Source of the DNA: Actinobacteria bacterium UBA2279
GTDB taxonomy: Bacteria > Actinomycetota > Coriobacteriia > Anaerosomatales > Anaerosomataceae
Assembly (NCBI GenBank): GCA_002347365.1
Contig: DDWT01000033.1
Location: forward strand, 124,001 to 188,000
DNA: 64,000 nucleotides
Direction: 5' to 3'
The notes beneath the pieces were generated by a model. It had not been told where the DNA came from. It worked only from the letters and a program-made list of their open reading frames with translations, and made no database searches. Positions 8,519 through 16,482 of this stretch are shown one piece after another (within the stretch, counting starts at the first letter, position 1; every line of letters starts with the position of its first letter). A program made the translations under genes and the position numbers.

Positions 8519-9050
8519 GTACTCATCGATACTGGTCGAGTCGCCCATCGCAGGATCGCGACGGGTTGCCCTCGCTGGCATGCTGCTGGTCTGCGCGGTG
8601 GTTCTCGGCCTCGTCGAGTCATACTTGCTGGCTTGGGCGCCGGTACCGTGGCTGCGGCTCGGGCTAGCCAACATAGCGGTCCTTATCGCACTCTCCTGCG
8701 TAGGCGCACGCTATGCGTTCGCCGTCAGCATGCTGCGCGTGATGCTGGTCGGCGTGGCCACCGGGACGCTCTTCGGCCCCGGTACGCTGCTCGCCGTTTC
8801 GGGCGCCACCTGTGCATTCGGCGCGATGGTCATCGTGCGTGCAGCAGGTCCGCGGTTCTCGGTCGTCGGCTGGTCGGTCGCCGGAGCGTCGGCGCACGTT
8901 GCCGGGCAGTTCGCCGCTGCAGCAGCGGTCACAGGCTCCATCGCACTACTCTCCTTGGCGCCTCTGTCCATTCTTGCGAGCGTCCTCCTCGGACTCGCAA
9001 CCGGGCTTGTGGCCCGGTCCCTCGTCTCCCGCGTGAGTACAGCGGTCTGA
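8502..9050 (+). CDS. Gx transporter family membrane protein (HepS component I-like)
   Basis: 182 residues from the ATG at 8502, which follows a gagcgagg ribosome site; a TTG at 8481 is an upstream alternative. Five or so hydrophobic segments. The LRLGLANIAVL and F-G-P-G motifs are those of the Gx transporter family, often annotated as heptaprenyl diphosphate synthase component I, whose members resemble ECF-type substrate-binding subunits. No prenyl transferase gene lies beside it, so the component I name should not be read as function. It overlaps the NusG_II gene and ends the rnf operon. Confidence 0.75.
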   Translation: MRSSAEYSSILVESPIAGSRRVALAGMLLVCAVVLGLVESYLLAWAPVPWLRLGLANIAVLIALSCVGARYAFAVSMLRVMLVGVATGTLFGPGTLLAVSGATCAFGAMVIVRAAGPRFSVVGWSVAGASAHVAGQFAAAAAVTGSIALLSLAPLSILASVLLGLATGLVARSLVSRVSTAV

Positions 9051-9068
9051 CGGGGAAGGGGGCGCTTC

Positions 9069-9731
9069 ATGGCGCCGCGGCTGATTGGACGATGCATAGA
9101 TGCGCGCACGCTGGTGTTGGAGGGGCGTGCAGAATCTGTTGCTGATGCCGCGCTTCTCTCGGTCGTGTTGGGCTTCTCCGAGGAAGATGTCGCACGCGGC
9201 CTTCTCACGGAGTATCCGATGCCGGATGCGTTCTGGCGGGTGTCTGCGGAGGACCTGACTGCCTGCCCGGGAGTGGGACCTGCAGCTGCCGCGCGACTCC
9301 TCGCTTCACTTGAGATGAGCAGGCGCTGGGCTTCGTACCCGGGAAGTCCGCGTCCGGTCATCTCGACCCCCGAAGACGTTGTCAGGATCTGCGGGCCCCA
9401 GTTCCGCGGGTTGGATCGCGAGCATTTCTGGGCACTGGCGCTCAACACCAAAAACCAGCTGTTGCGGATCGTCGAGGTGTCGATCGGCAGTTTGAACGCC
9501 TCGATCGTCCACCCTCGCGAGCTGTACAAAGAGGCCATCCGACTCTCGGCGGCGTCGATAGTCGTGGTCCATAACCATCCGAGCGGTGATCCAACGCCCT
9601 CCAGCGCAGACCTTCAGCTGACGAGACGACTGATCAAAGCTGGCGATGTGATCGGCATTGAGCTTCTCGACCACGTTATCATCGGGGATGGGGGAGCACA
9701 CACCAGCGTGCGCGATCTCGGGCTCATGTAG
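9069..9731 (+). CDS. radC: RadC-like JAB-domain protein
   Basis: 220 residues. A helix-hairpin-helix-like segment (CPGVGPAAAARLL) sits near residues 64-78. The C-terminal JAB/MPN metalloprotease-like domain has the HNHPSGDPTPS metal motif near residue 170, and a downstream DHVIIGDG. The old DNA-repair name is not supported by later genetics; the biochemical function is unknown. radC next to mreB is a common bacterial arrangement. A hairpin with a T-tract follows about 100 bases after the stop. Confidence 0.88.
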   Translation: MAPRLIGRCIDARTLVLEGRAESVADAALLSVVLGFSEEDVARGLLTEYPMPDAFWRVSAEDLTACPGVGPAAAARLLASLEMSRRWASYPGSPRPVISTPEDVVRICGPQFRGLDREHFWALALNTKNQLLRIVEVSIGSLNASIVHPRELYKEAIRLSAASIVVVHNHPSGDPTPSSADLQLTRRLIKAGDVIGIELLDHVIIGDGGAHTSVRDLGLM

Positions 9732-9757
9732 ACAGACACATACAACGACCTGCGCTG

Positions 9758-9767
9758 TTGCTATACT
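9758..9767 (+). promoter_or_regulatory. Candidate extended -10 promoter for mreB
   Basis: TGCTATACT (9759-9767) matches an extended -10 element; no good -35 is present at the right distance. A second, weaker extended -10 (TGCTAGACT) occurs at 9803-9811. Both lie upstream of the hairpin at 9834-9860, so a transcript from either would carry that hairpin in its leader. Confidence 0.4.
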
Positions 9768-9833
9768 GATGCTGGGCCGAGAGTAGGCCCTGCTGCGCTC
9801 TATGCTAGACTTGCGGTGATGTGCGGATGCGAC

Positions 9834-9867
9834 CGCGCGGCATCTGACGGTTGCCGCGCGTTCTTTT
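9834..9867 (+). terminator. Hairpin with T-tract between radC and mreB
   Basis: Perfect 9-bp GC-rich stem (9834-9842 with 9852-9860), 9-base loop, then ttctttt. A good intrinsic terminator for the rnf/radC transcript, or an attenuator if the mreB promoter lies upstream of it. Confidence 0.7.
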
Positions 9868-9933
9868 GCTTGCCCAGTGTAGACGGGTCGAGAGCCGGCG
9901 ATGTAGACGTCGCGGTGTCGGAAGGAGAGCGAC

Positions 9934-10974
9934 TTGTCGCTTGTAGATATGTTCTTCAACTCCTGGGGCGGCGACATGGCCGTCGACCTCGGTACTGCGA
10001 ACACGCTTGTGTCGGTTCGGGGTCGCGGCATCGTGCTCATTGAGCCGTCCGTGGTTGCGGTCGAGAAGGACACGAAGCGGGTTCTTGCCGTTGGCATCGA
10101 GGCCAAGCGCATGCTTGGCAGGACTCCCGGTTCTATCGTTGCCATTCGTCCTCTGAAGGACGGGGTCATCGCCGACTTCGAAGTCACTGAAGCCATGCTG
10201 CGCTACTTCATCAACAAGACGCGCGTCAAGCGATTCCCCTGGCAACCCAAGCCTCGTGTCGTCGTGTGTGTGCCCTCTGGCGTGACCGAGGTGGAGAAGC
10301 GGGCCGTCTTTGAGGCCACCATGCAGGCCGGAGCGCGCAGCGCATATCTGATCGAGGAACCAATGGCGGCTGCCATCGGCGCGGGGCTTCCGATCCAGGA
10401 ACCCACGGGCAACATGGTCGTCGACATCGGCGGCGGGACTACCGAGGTTGCGATAATCTCGCTCGGTGGGATAGTCGTTGCGCAGTCCATACGCATCGGC
10501 GGGGACGAGTTCGACGAAGCGATCATTATGCACATCAAGAAGGAATACAACGTGCTCATCGGGGAGCGCACCGCCGAGGAGATCAAGTTCGAGATCGGCT
10601 CGGCGTTCCCGCTTGCCGAAGAGCTTGACGTCGAAGTGCGCGGACGCGACCTCCTGACAGGCCTCCCGCGGACGATCCAGCTCTCATCCGAGGAGATCCG
10701 TACCGCCGTCGAAGAGCCGACAGCCGCTATCGTCGCGGCGATCAAGGGCACGCTCGAGAAGACACCGCCCGAGTTGTCGAGCGACGTCATGGAGTATGGG
10801 ATCGTTCTTACAGGTGGTGGCGCTCTGCTCAAGGCACTGGATGATCGGTTGCGCCACGAGACGGGCATGCCAGTGCATGTCTCGGAAAACGCGCTCATCA
10901 ACGTCGTGCTCGGCTCAGCCATGGCCCTGGAGGAGATCGACGTCCTCAAGAAGGTCCTCACGGTCTCACGATAG
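9934..10974 (+). CDS. mreB: Rod-shape actin MreB
   Basis: 346 residues starting at TTG, chosen because a strong GGAAGGAG ribosome site lies seven bases upstream; an ATG at 9949 is the alternative. MreB polymerises under the membrane and guides lateral cell-wall synthesis. Actin-fold nucleotide motifs are clear: DLGTANT near residues 18-24, DIGGGTTEVA near 165, and a C-terminal LTGGGALL. An N-terminal amphipathic stretch (LVDMFFNSWGG) could bind the membrane. First gene of mreB-mreC-mreD-mrdA-rodA, so the organism is probably rod-shaped. Confidence 0.96.
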   Translation: MSLVDMFFNSWGGDMAVDLGTANTLVSVRGRGIVLIEPSVVAVEKDTKRVLAVGIEAKRMLGRTPGSIVAIRPLKDGVIADFEVTEAMLRYFINKTRVKRFPWQPKPRVVVCVPSGVTEVEKRAVFEATMQAGARSAYLIEEPMAAAIGAGLPIQEPTGNMVVDIGGGTTEVAIISLGGIVVAQSIRIGGDEFDEAIIMHIKKEYNVLIGERTAEEIKFEIGSAFPLAEELDVEVRGRDLLTGLPRTIQLSSEEIRTAVEEPTAAIVAAIKGTLEKTPPELSSDVMEYGIVLTGGGALLKALDDRLRHETGMPVHVSENALINVVLGSAMALEEIDVLKKVLTVSR

Positions 10975-10991
10975 GCCGGGAGGCGGATGCG

Positions 10992-11855
10992 ATGAAGGTC
11001 ACACTGCAGGACCAGAAACGCGGCAACCCTGCGCTACTTGTGGCATTGATCGTTGCGTCTCTGGTACTCGTGACGGTCTACTTCCGTGAGGGTGACGACG
11101 GCATCGTGCACAAGATGCGTACGGGGATGCTCAGCGTTGTGGCCCCTCTTGAGAAGGTCGGGGACGCGATCGCCTCGCCGTTCGAGGCGGCCGGGGGGTG
11201 GTTCTCGAATCTGACCATATCCCGGGATGATCTCGCGGCGCTTCGAACCCAGAACGATGAACTTCGGGCACGGCTAGCCGAACTCGAAGAAGCGCGTCAG
11301 GAGAACGAGCGCTTGCGGCAACTCGTGGAATTCGCCGAGGAGCGGAAGCTCACCAAGCTCGGCGCACGTGTCATCGGGCGTCCGACGAGTTCGTGGGAAG
11401 GCGTGATCACTATCGACCGCGGGTCGGTAGACGGCGTGGAGCCTGGCATGCCCGTGCTTGCCGCACAAGGCCTTCTCGGGCAGGTCTTCGAGGTGTCGGC
11501 ACATGCTGCCAAGGTTCGTTTGATCACAGACCAGCGCAGTGGTGTCGCGGGTATGGTGCAATCGACGCGGGTCGCCGGCGTCGTGAAGGGCTCTATCGAC
11601 GGCGAGATCACCCTCGACTTCGTATCGGCTGAGGTCACGCCCACTGCCGGAGACGTGATCATCACTTCGGGCCTGGGCGGCGTCTACCCCAAAGGACTCG
11701 TGATCGGCGATGTCGTGTCAGTAGAAGCGCGGAGAGGTGAGTTGTTTCCGCGCATCATAGTGGTCTCTCGAGTCCGCGTGAATCAGCTCGAAGAGGTGCT
11801 CATATTGGTTGGACCTGTCGTGGAGACTGAACCTGAGGGCGGAGGTGTCGAGTGA
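10992..11855 (+). CDS. mreC: Rod-shape protein MreC
   Basis: 287 residues. One N-terminal membrane helix (about 13-32), a coiled coil (about 75-112, rich in E, R and L heptads) and a C-terminal beta-barrel domain give the standard MreC layout. It links MreB to PBP2 and RodA on the outer face of the membrane. ATG start; the stop overlaps the GTG of mreD. Confidence 0.93.
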   Translation: MKVTLQDQKRGNPALLVALIVASLVLVTVYFREGDDGIVHKMRTGMLSVVAPLEKVGDAIASPFEAAGGWFSNLTISRDDLAALRTQNDELRARLAELEEARQENERLRQLVEFAEERKLTKLGARVIGRPTSSWEGVITIDRGSVDGVEPGMPVLAAQGLLGQVFEVSAHAAKVRLITDQRSGVAGMVQSTRVAGVVKGSIDGEITLDFVSAEVTPTAGDVIITSGLGGVYPKGLVIGDVVSVEARRGELFPRIIVVSRVRVNQLEEVLILVGPVVETEPEGGGVE

Positions 11856-12364
11856 GGCGCTTCTGGTCCACTGCAGGTGCCATCGTGGGTGCTATCGTCG
11901 CCCAAGTCATGATCGCACCGCACATCACGCTGCTCGGCGCCGTGCCCAGCTTCCCGGTGCTCGTGGTCATCACGCTTGCGATCGTCGAGGGTCCCGAGGC
12001 AGGCGCAATATCCGGGTTCGCTGCTGGCCTGGCGCTCGATCTGCTGGGCGCCTCTCCTGTCGGGGTCTGGACGCTCGTTCTTGTCGTGGTTGGGTATGTT
12101 GCGGGGCTGCTTCAAGAGAATCTGTTCGCCGAGGGCTGGCTCATGCCTGTGACCGTTGCTGTGGTTGCGGGGCTACTTGCCGAGTTCTCGTACCTGATCG
12201 TTCTCGAGATTCTCGGGTCGGGACCGGCGTTCTGGCGTGCGGTATGGACGGTGGTCCTTCCGCGCGGCGTGTACAACACCGTCCTGGCGTTGTTGTTGTA
12301 TCCGTGGTTGGCGCGCTTCTTGCGTTCGGACCAGTCTATGAAGTCGTTCCGCCGGTTCGCCTGA
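11852..12364 (+). CDS. mreD: Rod-shape protein MreD
   Basis: 170 residues, almost entirely hydrophobic with five to six predicted helices, as usual for MreD. It is the membrane partner of MreC in the elongasome. GTG start overlapping mreC by four bases. Sequence conservation in this family is low, so the call relies on hydropathy, size and position. Confidence 0.85.
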   Translation: MRRFWSTAGAIVGAIVAQVMIAPHITLLGAVPSFPVLVVITLAIVEGPEAGAISGFAAGLALDLLGASPVGVWTLVLVVVGYVAGLLQENLFAEGWLMPVTVAVVAGLLAEFSYLIVLEILGSGPAFWRAVWTVVLPRGVYNTVLALLLYPWLARFLRSDQSMKSFRRFA

Positions 12365-12419
12365 TGAGTCGTTCAGCGGACGGGATGCAGGGCGGCTGCG
12401 CGTTCGGGAGTCGTGCTCG

Positions 12420-14342
12420 ATGAGTAACTATCGCCAGGATCTCAAGTCGCGCTTCGCGGCACTCGGAATCGTCATCATCATCATGCTGGCGGCGCTTCTG
12501 GTGCGCTTGTGGACTATGCAGGTCCTGCAGGGCGATTCGTATGCTGCGCAGGCCGAGAACAACAGAGTGCGCGAGATATCCCTGGAGGCGCCTCGGGGTC
12601 GCATCTACGATCGCAACGGTGTGCCCCTCGTGGTGAACCGCGCAGCGCTTGCGGTGAGCGTCAATCCCTCGGAAGACGCCGTCCGGCTGTTGCTTGTCCG
12701 ATCCCAGAACTCGGAGAGTAGCGACGACCCCACCAAAAGGGAGATCGAGGAGCGTTTCGGCATGCTGGGAGATCTTCTCGGGATGACCGCCTCAGAGGTG
12801 TGGGAGAAGGTATCCGATACGCGCGTGGCAGCGTTGCGACCGCGCGTTGTGGCCGTTGACGTACCTATTGAAGTGGTCTCTCAGCTCGCCGAGCAACAGA
12901 CCAAGTTCCCGGCGGTCGAGGTCGACGAGATCGCAGTACGAGAGTACCCGCAGGGCAGCATTGCAGCACACCTACTAGGCTACACCGGGGAGATTTCCGA
13001 GAAGGAACTCGCTGCCAGTGACTCGAGCACCGGCTACGAGCTTGGCGACATCGTCGGCAAGACGGGCGTCGAGGCCCAGTACGAGAATGTGCTGCAGGGA
13101 GACAAGGGTTGGCGTCGCATCGAAGTCAACGCAGCGGGCAAGGCTCAACGGATCGTCGACGAGCAGGCACCTGTGCCTGGGCGAGACGTGAAGCTGACGA
13201 TCGACATCGAGGTGCAGCGCGTTGCGGAGAAGGCGCTGTCCGATGCGCTGAATGAGGCGCACAGACAGAACTTCTCCAACGCGAAGGCTGGCGCGGCGGT
13301 GGTCCTGGATGTCAAGACCGGCGAAGTCATCGCCATGGCTAGCGCTCCAACGTATGACCCCTCCATCTTCCTGGGTCCCATTTCCACGGTGAAGTGGCAG
13401 GAACTCACCGACAAGGCGAGCGAGTACCCGTTGAACAACCGGGCCATCATGGCAGCGTATCCACCCGCATCGACCTTCAAGGCGGTCACCGGACTGGCAG
13501 GCTTGAACTACGGTGTCACCTATGAGAACAAGACGTACACCTGTCGCGGGAAGTGGACCGAGATGGGGGAGCAGTGGCCGAAGTGGTGCTGGAATCACTC
13601 AGGACACGGCACGATCACCTTCAGGAATGGTGTCAAGGATTCGTGCGACGTCGTGTTCTACGAGATCGGCTATGAGTTCTACAAGCGCAAGCAGGAGGAA
13701 CTGCAGGCGATGGCTCGCAGCTTCGGCCTCGGCGCAAGGCTTGGCATAGATCTGCCCGGCGAGGTGAAAGGCCGGGTACCGGATGCCGCATGGAAGAAGG
13801 ATTTCAACGCCGACTACCCCGAGTACCAGATGTGGCTTCCGGGCGACACCGTCAACATGGCTATCGGACAGGGCGATCTACTGACGTCGCCCCTGCAGAT
13901 GGCGGCGGCGTACGGTGCTATTGCCAATGACGGCAAAGTCATGACGCCGCACGTGATGCTGGAAGTACTGCCGGGCATTGGCGAGGAGTCGAGGATATAC
14001 GAGCCTACGGTCGCAGCATCCGCAGATGTCAGCGCCGCAAGTCTGGCTGTGATGAAGCGGGCGCTTGTGGACGTCACGACCAGGGGGACAGGGCTGAGCG
14101 CATTCCGCGGTTTCGGTGTGACTGTTGCGGGCAAGACCGGCACTGCACAGGTTGCGGGCAAGGACGACTATGCGTGGTTCACGGCGTTTGCGCCGGCTTC
14201 AGACCCGCAGTACGCGGTGGCAGTGGTGGTCGAGCAAGGTGGGCACGGTGGCTCGGTGGCCGGGCCTGCGGCACGGCAGATTCTCGCCCAACTCTTTGGT
14301 CTCAAGGTAGAGCAGGTTCACGCAACGGACAATTCGAGGTAG
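12420..14342 (+). CDS. mrdA: Penicillin-binding protein 2 (elongation transpeptidase)
   Basis: 640 residues. Class B PBP that cross-links peptidoglycan during lateral growth, partner of RodA. It has an N-terminal membrane anchor (about 13-35), a dimerisation/pedestal region with the APRGRIYDRNG motif near residue 60, and a transpeptidase domain. Active-site motifs: S351-x-x-K354 (PASTFK), S408-C-D410 (the SxN position carries Asp) and K572-T-G. It follows mreD and directly precedes rodA with two bases between them. Confidence 0.94.
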   Translation: MSNYRQDLKSRFAALGIVIIIMLAALLVRLWTMQVLQGDSYAAQAENNRVREISLEAPRGRIYDRNGVPLVVNRAALAVSVNPSEDAVRLLLVRSQNSESSDDPTKREIEERFGMLGDLLGMTASEVWEKVSDTRVAALRPRVVAVDVPIEVVSQLAEQQTKFPAVEVDEIAVREYPQGSIAAHLLGYTGEISEKELAASDSSTGYELGDIVGKTGVEAQYENVLQGDKGWRRIEVNAAGKAQRIVDEQAPVPGRDVKLTIDIEVQRVAEKALSDALNEAHRQNFSNAKAGAAVVLDVKTGEVIAMASAPTYDPSIFLGPISTVKWQELTDKASEYPLNNRAIMAAYPPASTFKAVTGLAGLNYGVTYENKTYTCRGKWTEMGEQWPKWCWNHSGHGTITFRNGVKDSCDVVFYEIGYEFYKRKQEELQAMARSFGLGARLGIDLPGEVKGRVPDAAWKKDFNADYPEYQMWLPGDTVNMAIGQGDLLTSPLQMAAAYGAIANDGKVMTPHVMLEVLPGIGEESRIYEPTVAASADVSAASLAVMKRALVDVTTRGTGLSAFRGFGVTVAGKTGTAQVAGKDDYAWFTAFAPASDPQYAVAVVVEQGGHGGSVAGPAARQILAQLFGLKVEQVHATDNSR

Positions 14343-14344
14343 CG

Positions 14345-15487
14345 GTGGACAAGACTCCTTACAGGCGCTTCCGCAATGCGGTCAACATGCCGTTGGTTGT
14401 GTGGACCATGATGCTTCTTGTATACGGAAGCATCATGGTCTCGTCGGCCACCACTGGCATGGGTGGCGGCATGGTCCGCCGGCAGCTGATAGGTATCGCA
14501 GTGGGCCTCGTGCCTCTCGGCGTGGCGTGGATGCTCGACTACAAGTTGCTCAAGCATTGGACGGGTCCTCTTCTCATCGCATTGAGTCTGCTCCTGATCA
14601 GCCCGCGTATCCCCGGTCTTGGGTATGAGGCCGGGGGGGCCACTTCCTGGCTTGCCGTGTTCGGCATCCGGCTGTTTCAGCCCTCCGAGCCAGCGAAGCT
14701 GATCTTCATTGCCGTCATGGCTGCTGTGGTGTCGGATTTCAAAGGTCGAATCGAGAAGCCGGGTGACGTGCTTCGCGTCATGTCCTACCTGGGACTCGCG
14801 ATGGTGCTCATTCTTCTACAACCAGACCTGGGAACAGGACTCGTGTTCGTGGCCATCACCGCCGGTATGTTGCTCGTTGGTGGAATGAAGGGTCGTTGGT
14901 TCCTGGTGTTCGGGCTCGCCGCGATCGTGGCCATCGGCGGCATACTGGTCGCCGACTCAGCCCTGGACAACATGGCAGGTCGCGACGTTGCGCTGAAGGA
15001 TTACCAGAAGGACCGTCTGCTGGTGTTCATTGACAATGCGCGTGATCCGCGTGGTGCAGGCTACAACTTGGCACAATCCAAGATCGCCATCGGTTCAGGC
15101 GGAGTATCCGGCACAGGGCTTGCCGCCGGCACCCAGTCGAATCTCCATTTCCTGCCCGAACGGCACACGGATTTCATCTTCGCCGTACTTGGTGAGGAGC
15201 TTGGATTCACCGGTGCGGTGATACTGTTGGGCCTGTATCTGGCCCTGCTGATCAGCGCCCTTGCGATATCGACGTCTTCGCGCGACCTCTACGGGGCGCT
15301 GATATGCGCGGGTATCATCAGTATGTGGGCGTTCCAGATACTGGAGAATGTTGGAATGACTGTTGGAATGATGCCGATCACGGGTATCCCGCTCCCATTC
15401 ATGAGCTTCGGAAGCTCCGCCATGGTCACGAATCTTGGCGCCGTGGGGATGCTCTTGTCAGTATGGTCGCGTCGGTACGGTACCTGA
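14345..15487 (+). CDS. rodA: Peptidoglycan glycosyltransferase RodA
   Basis: 380 residues from the GTG at 14345, which follows GAGGT at the end of mrdA; the longer open frame back to 14174 overlaps mrdA heavily and is rejected. SEDS-family polymerase with about ten membrane helices that makes glycan strands from lipid II together with PBP2. The LPERHTDFIFAVLGEELGF and GIPLPFMSFGSSA stretches are SEDS signatures. RodA rather than FtsW is indicated by its place after mrdA and mreBCD. Confidence 0.93.
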   Translation: MDKTPYRRFRNAVNMPLVVWTMMLLVYGSIMVSSATTGMGGGMVRRQLIGIAVGLVPLGVAWMLDYKLLKHWTGPLLIALSLLLISPRIPGLGYEAGGATSWLAVFGIRLFQPSEPAKLIFIAVMAAVVSDFKGRIEKPGDVLRVMSYLGLAMVLILLQPDLGTGLVFVAITAGMLLVGGMKGRWFLVFGLAAIVAIGGILVADSALDNMAGRDVALKDYQKDRLLVFIDNARDPRGAGYNLAQSKIAIGSGGVSGTGLAAGTQSNLHFLPERHTDFIFAVLGEELGFTGAVILLGLYLALLISALAISTSSRDLYGALICAGIISMWAFQILENVGMTVGMMPITGIPLPFMSFGSSAMVTNLGAVGMLLSVWSRRYGT

Positions 15488-15516
15488 TGCGCCTGCCGAA
15501 GAGGAGATGATATGAC

Positions 15517-16482
15517 ATGGCGACACTGCCTGTTGATGTACGAGACCTGCTGAAGGCAGGAAAGAGGCTTAGCCAGGATCGCGATCTGCCGATTCGGATC
15601 GCGGTGCTCATCGAGGTCGACGCACCTGATGAGCTCATCGATCTGTTGCGATCAGAGATCCGACCCCGTACGAGCAGCGCTTCACTGCAGATAGAAGTGG
15701 TCGAACCCGGTTCGCCTCTGCAACTCGGCACCGCCACCGACGCAGTCATCCTTGTCGCGGGGAGTGGGACTCCGGCACTCGCGGAGGCTATGACCGTCCC
15801 GCGTGCGTCGAAGGTCGCAACGGCGGTCGTAGCTCTTGGCGATGAGGTGCACGGCGATCATCTCGCTGACCTGCTGCTTCAGCCTCTTGCCGACCTCGTG
15901 GTCGCAGAGTCCGCACGGGAAGCGGTAGACAGGCTCGGCCGATGGCTTGCCGAGAAACTGCCCTCCAAGCGTCTTGCTCTGGCGCACAATTTCCCGTTCA
16001 TTCGGAGTGCGGTGGCCGAAGAGGCCGTCAAGACGACTGCGTGGCAGAACGGTCTGATCGGCTCCGTCGCTATCATCCCCGGGGCGGATATGCCGCTCAT
16101 GACCGCGAACCAGGCCAAGATGTTGCTCCAGATCGCTGCAGCCTACGGCGAAACCCTCGGGACCGATCGTATCAAAGAGCTAGCGGTGATCGTCGGCGGC
16201 GGTTTCACATTGCGGACCATCGCCCGGCAGCTACTGACGGTGGTGCCGGTGATGGGCTGGGCGGTCAAGGGAGGAATCGCTTTCGGAGGGACCATGGCGA
16301 TGGGAAAGGCGGCAATAGCGTACTTCGAGCAGGGTGCCGATGTCGTGCAGGTTGCCCAGCGCCTCAAGGCTGAGGCTGTCGCCCATCTGCCGAAGGGCCG
16401 CGGTATCGAGCTCGAGTCCGGGAGCATCAGCCAACCAGAGTTGCCGCTGGTCGTTGCTGATGCGGAGGCAGCCGTTGACTGA
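15517..16482 (+). CDS. DUF697 domain-containing protein
   Basis: 321 residues. The N-terminal half (about 1-165) looks like a degenerate nucleotide-binding or response-regulator-like alpha/beta fold without recognisable catalytic motifs. The C-terminal half (about 175-290) is hydrophobic with long Gly/Ala helices (ADMPLMTANQAKMLLQIA, then VVPVMGWAVKGGIAFGG) and matches the DUF697/YcjF-type membrane-associated domain. A GAGGAG ribosome site precedes the ATG. The stop overlaps the TTG of the radical-SAM gene by eight bases. Function unknown; no GTPase motif is present although relatives are often attached to GTPases. Confidence 0.7.
   Translation: MATLPVDVRDLLKAGKRLSQDRDLPIRIAVLIEVDAPDELIDLLRSEIRPRTSSASLQIEVVEPGSPLQLGTATDAVILVAGSGTPALAEAMTVPRASKVATAVVALGDEVHGDHLADLLLQPLADLVVAESAREAVDRLGRWLAEKLPSKRLALAHNFPFIRSAVAEEAVKTTAWQNGLIGSVAIIPGADMPLMTANQAKMLLQIAAAYGETLGTDRIKELAVIVGGGFTLRTIARQLLTVVPVMGWAVKGGIAFGGTMAMGKAAIAYFEQGADVVQVAQRLKAEAVAHLPKGRGIELESGSISQPELPLVVADAEAAVD

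Noticed and set aside
14174..14344. rodA start inside mrdA
   Set aside because: It would overlap the PBP2 transpeptidase end by 170 bases. The GTG at 14345 has a ribosome site and a normal RodA length.
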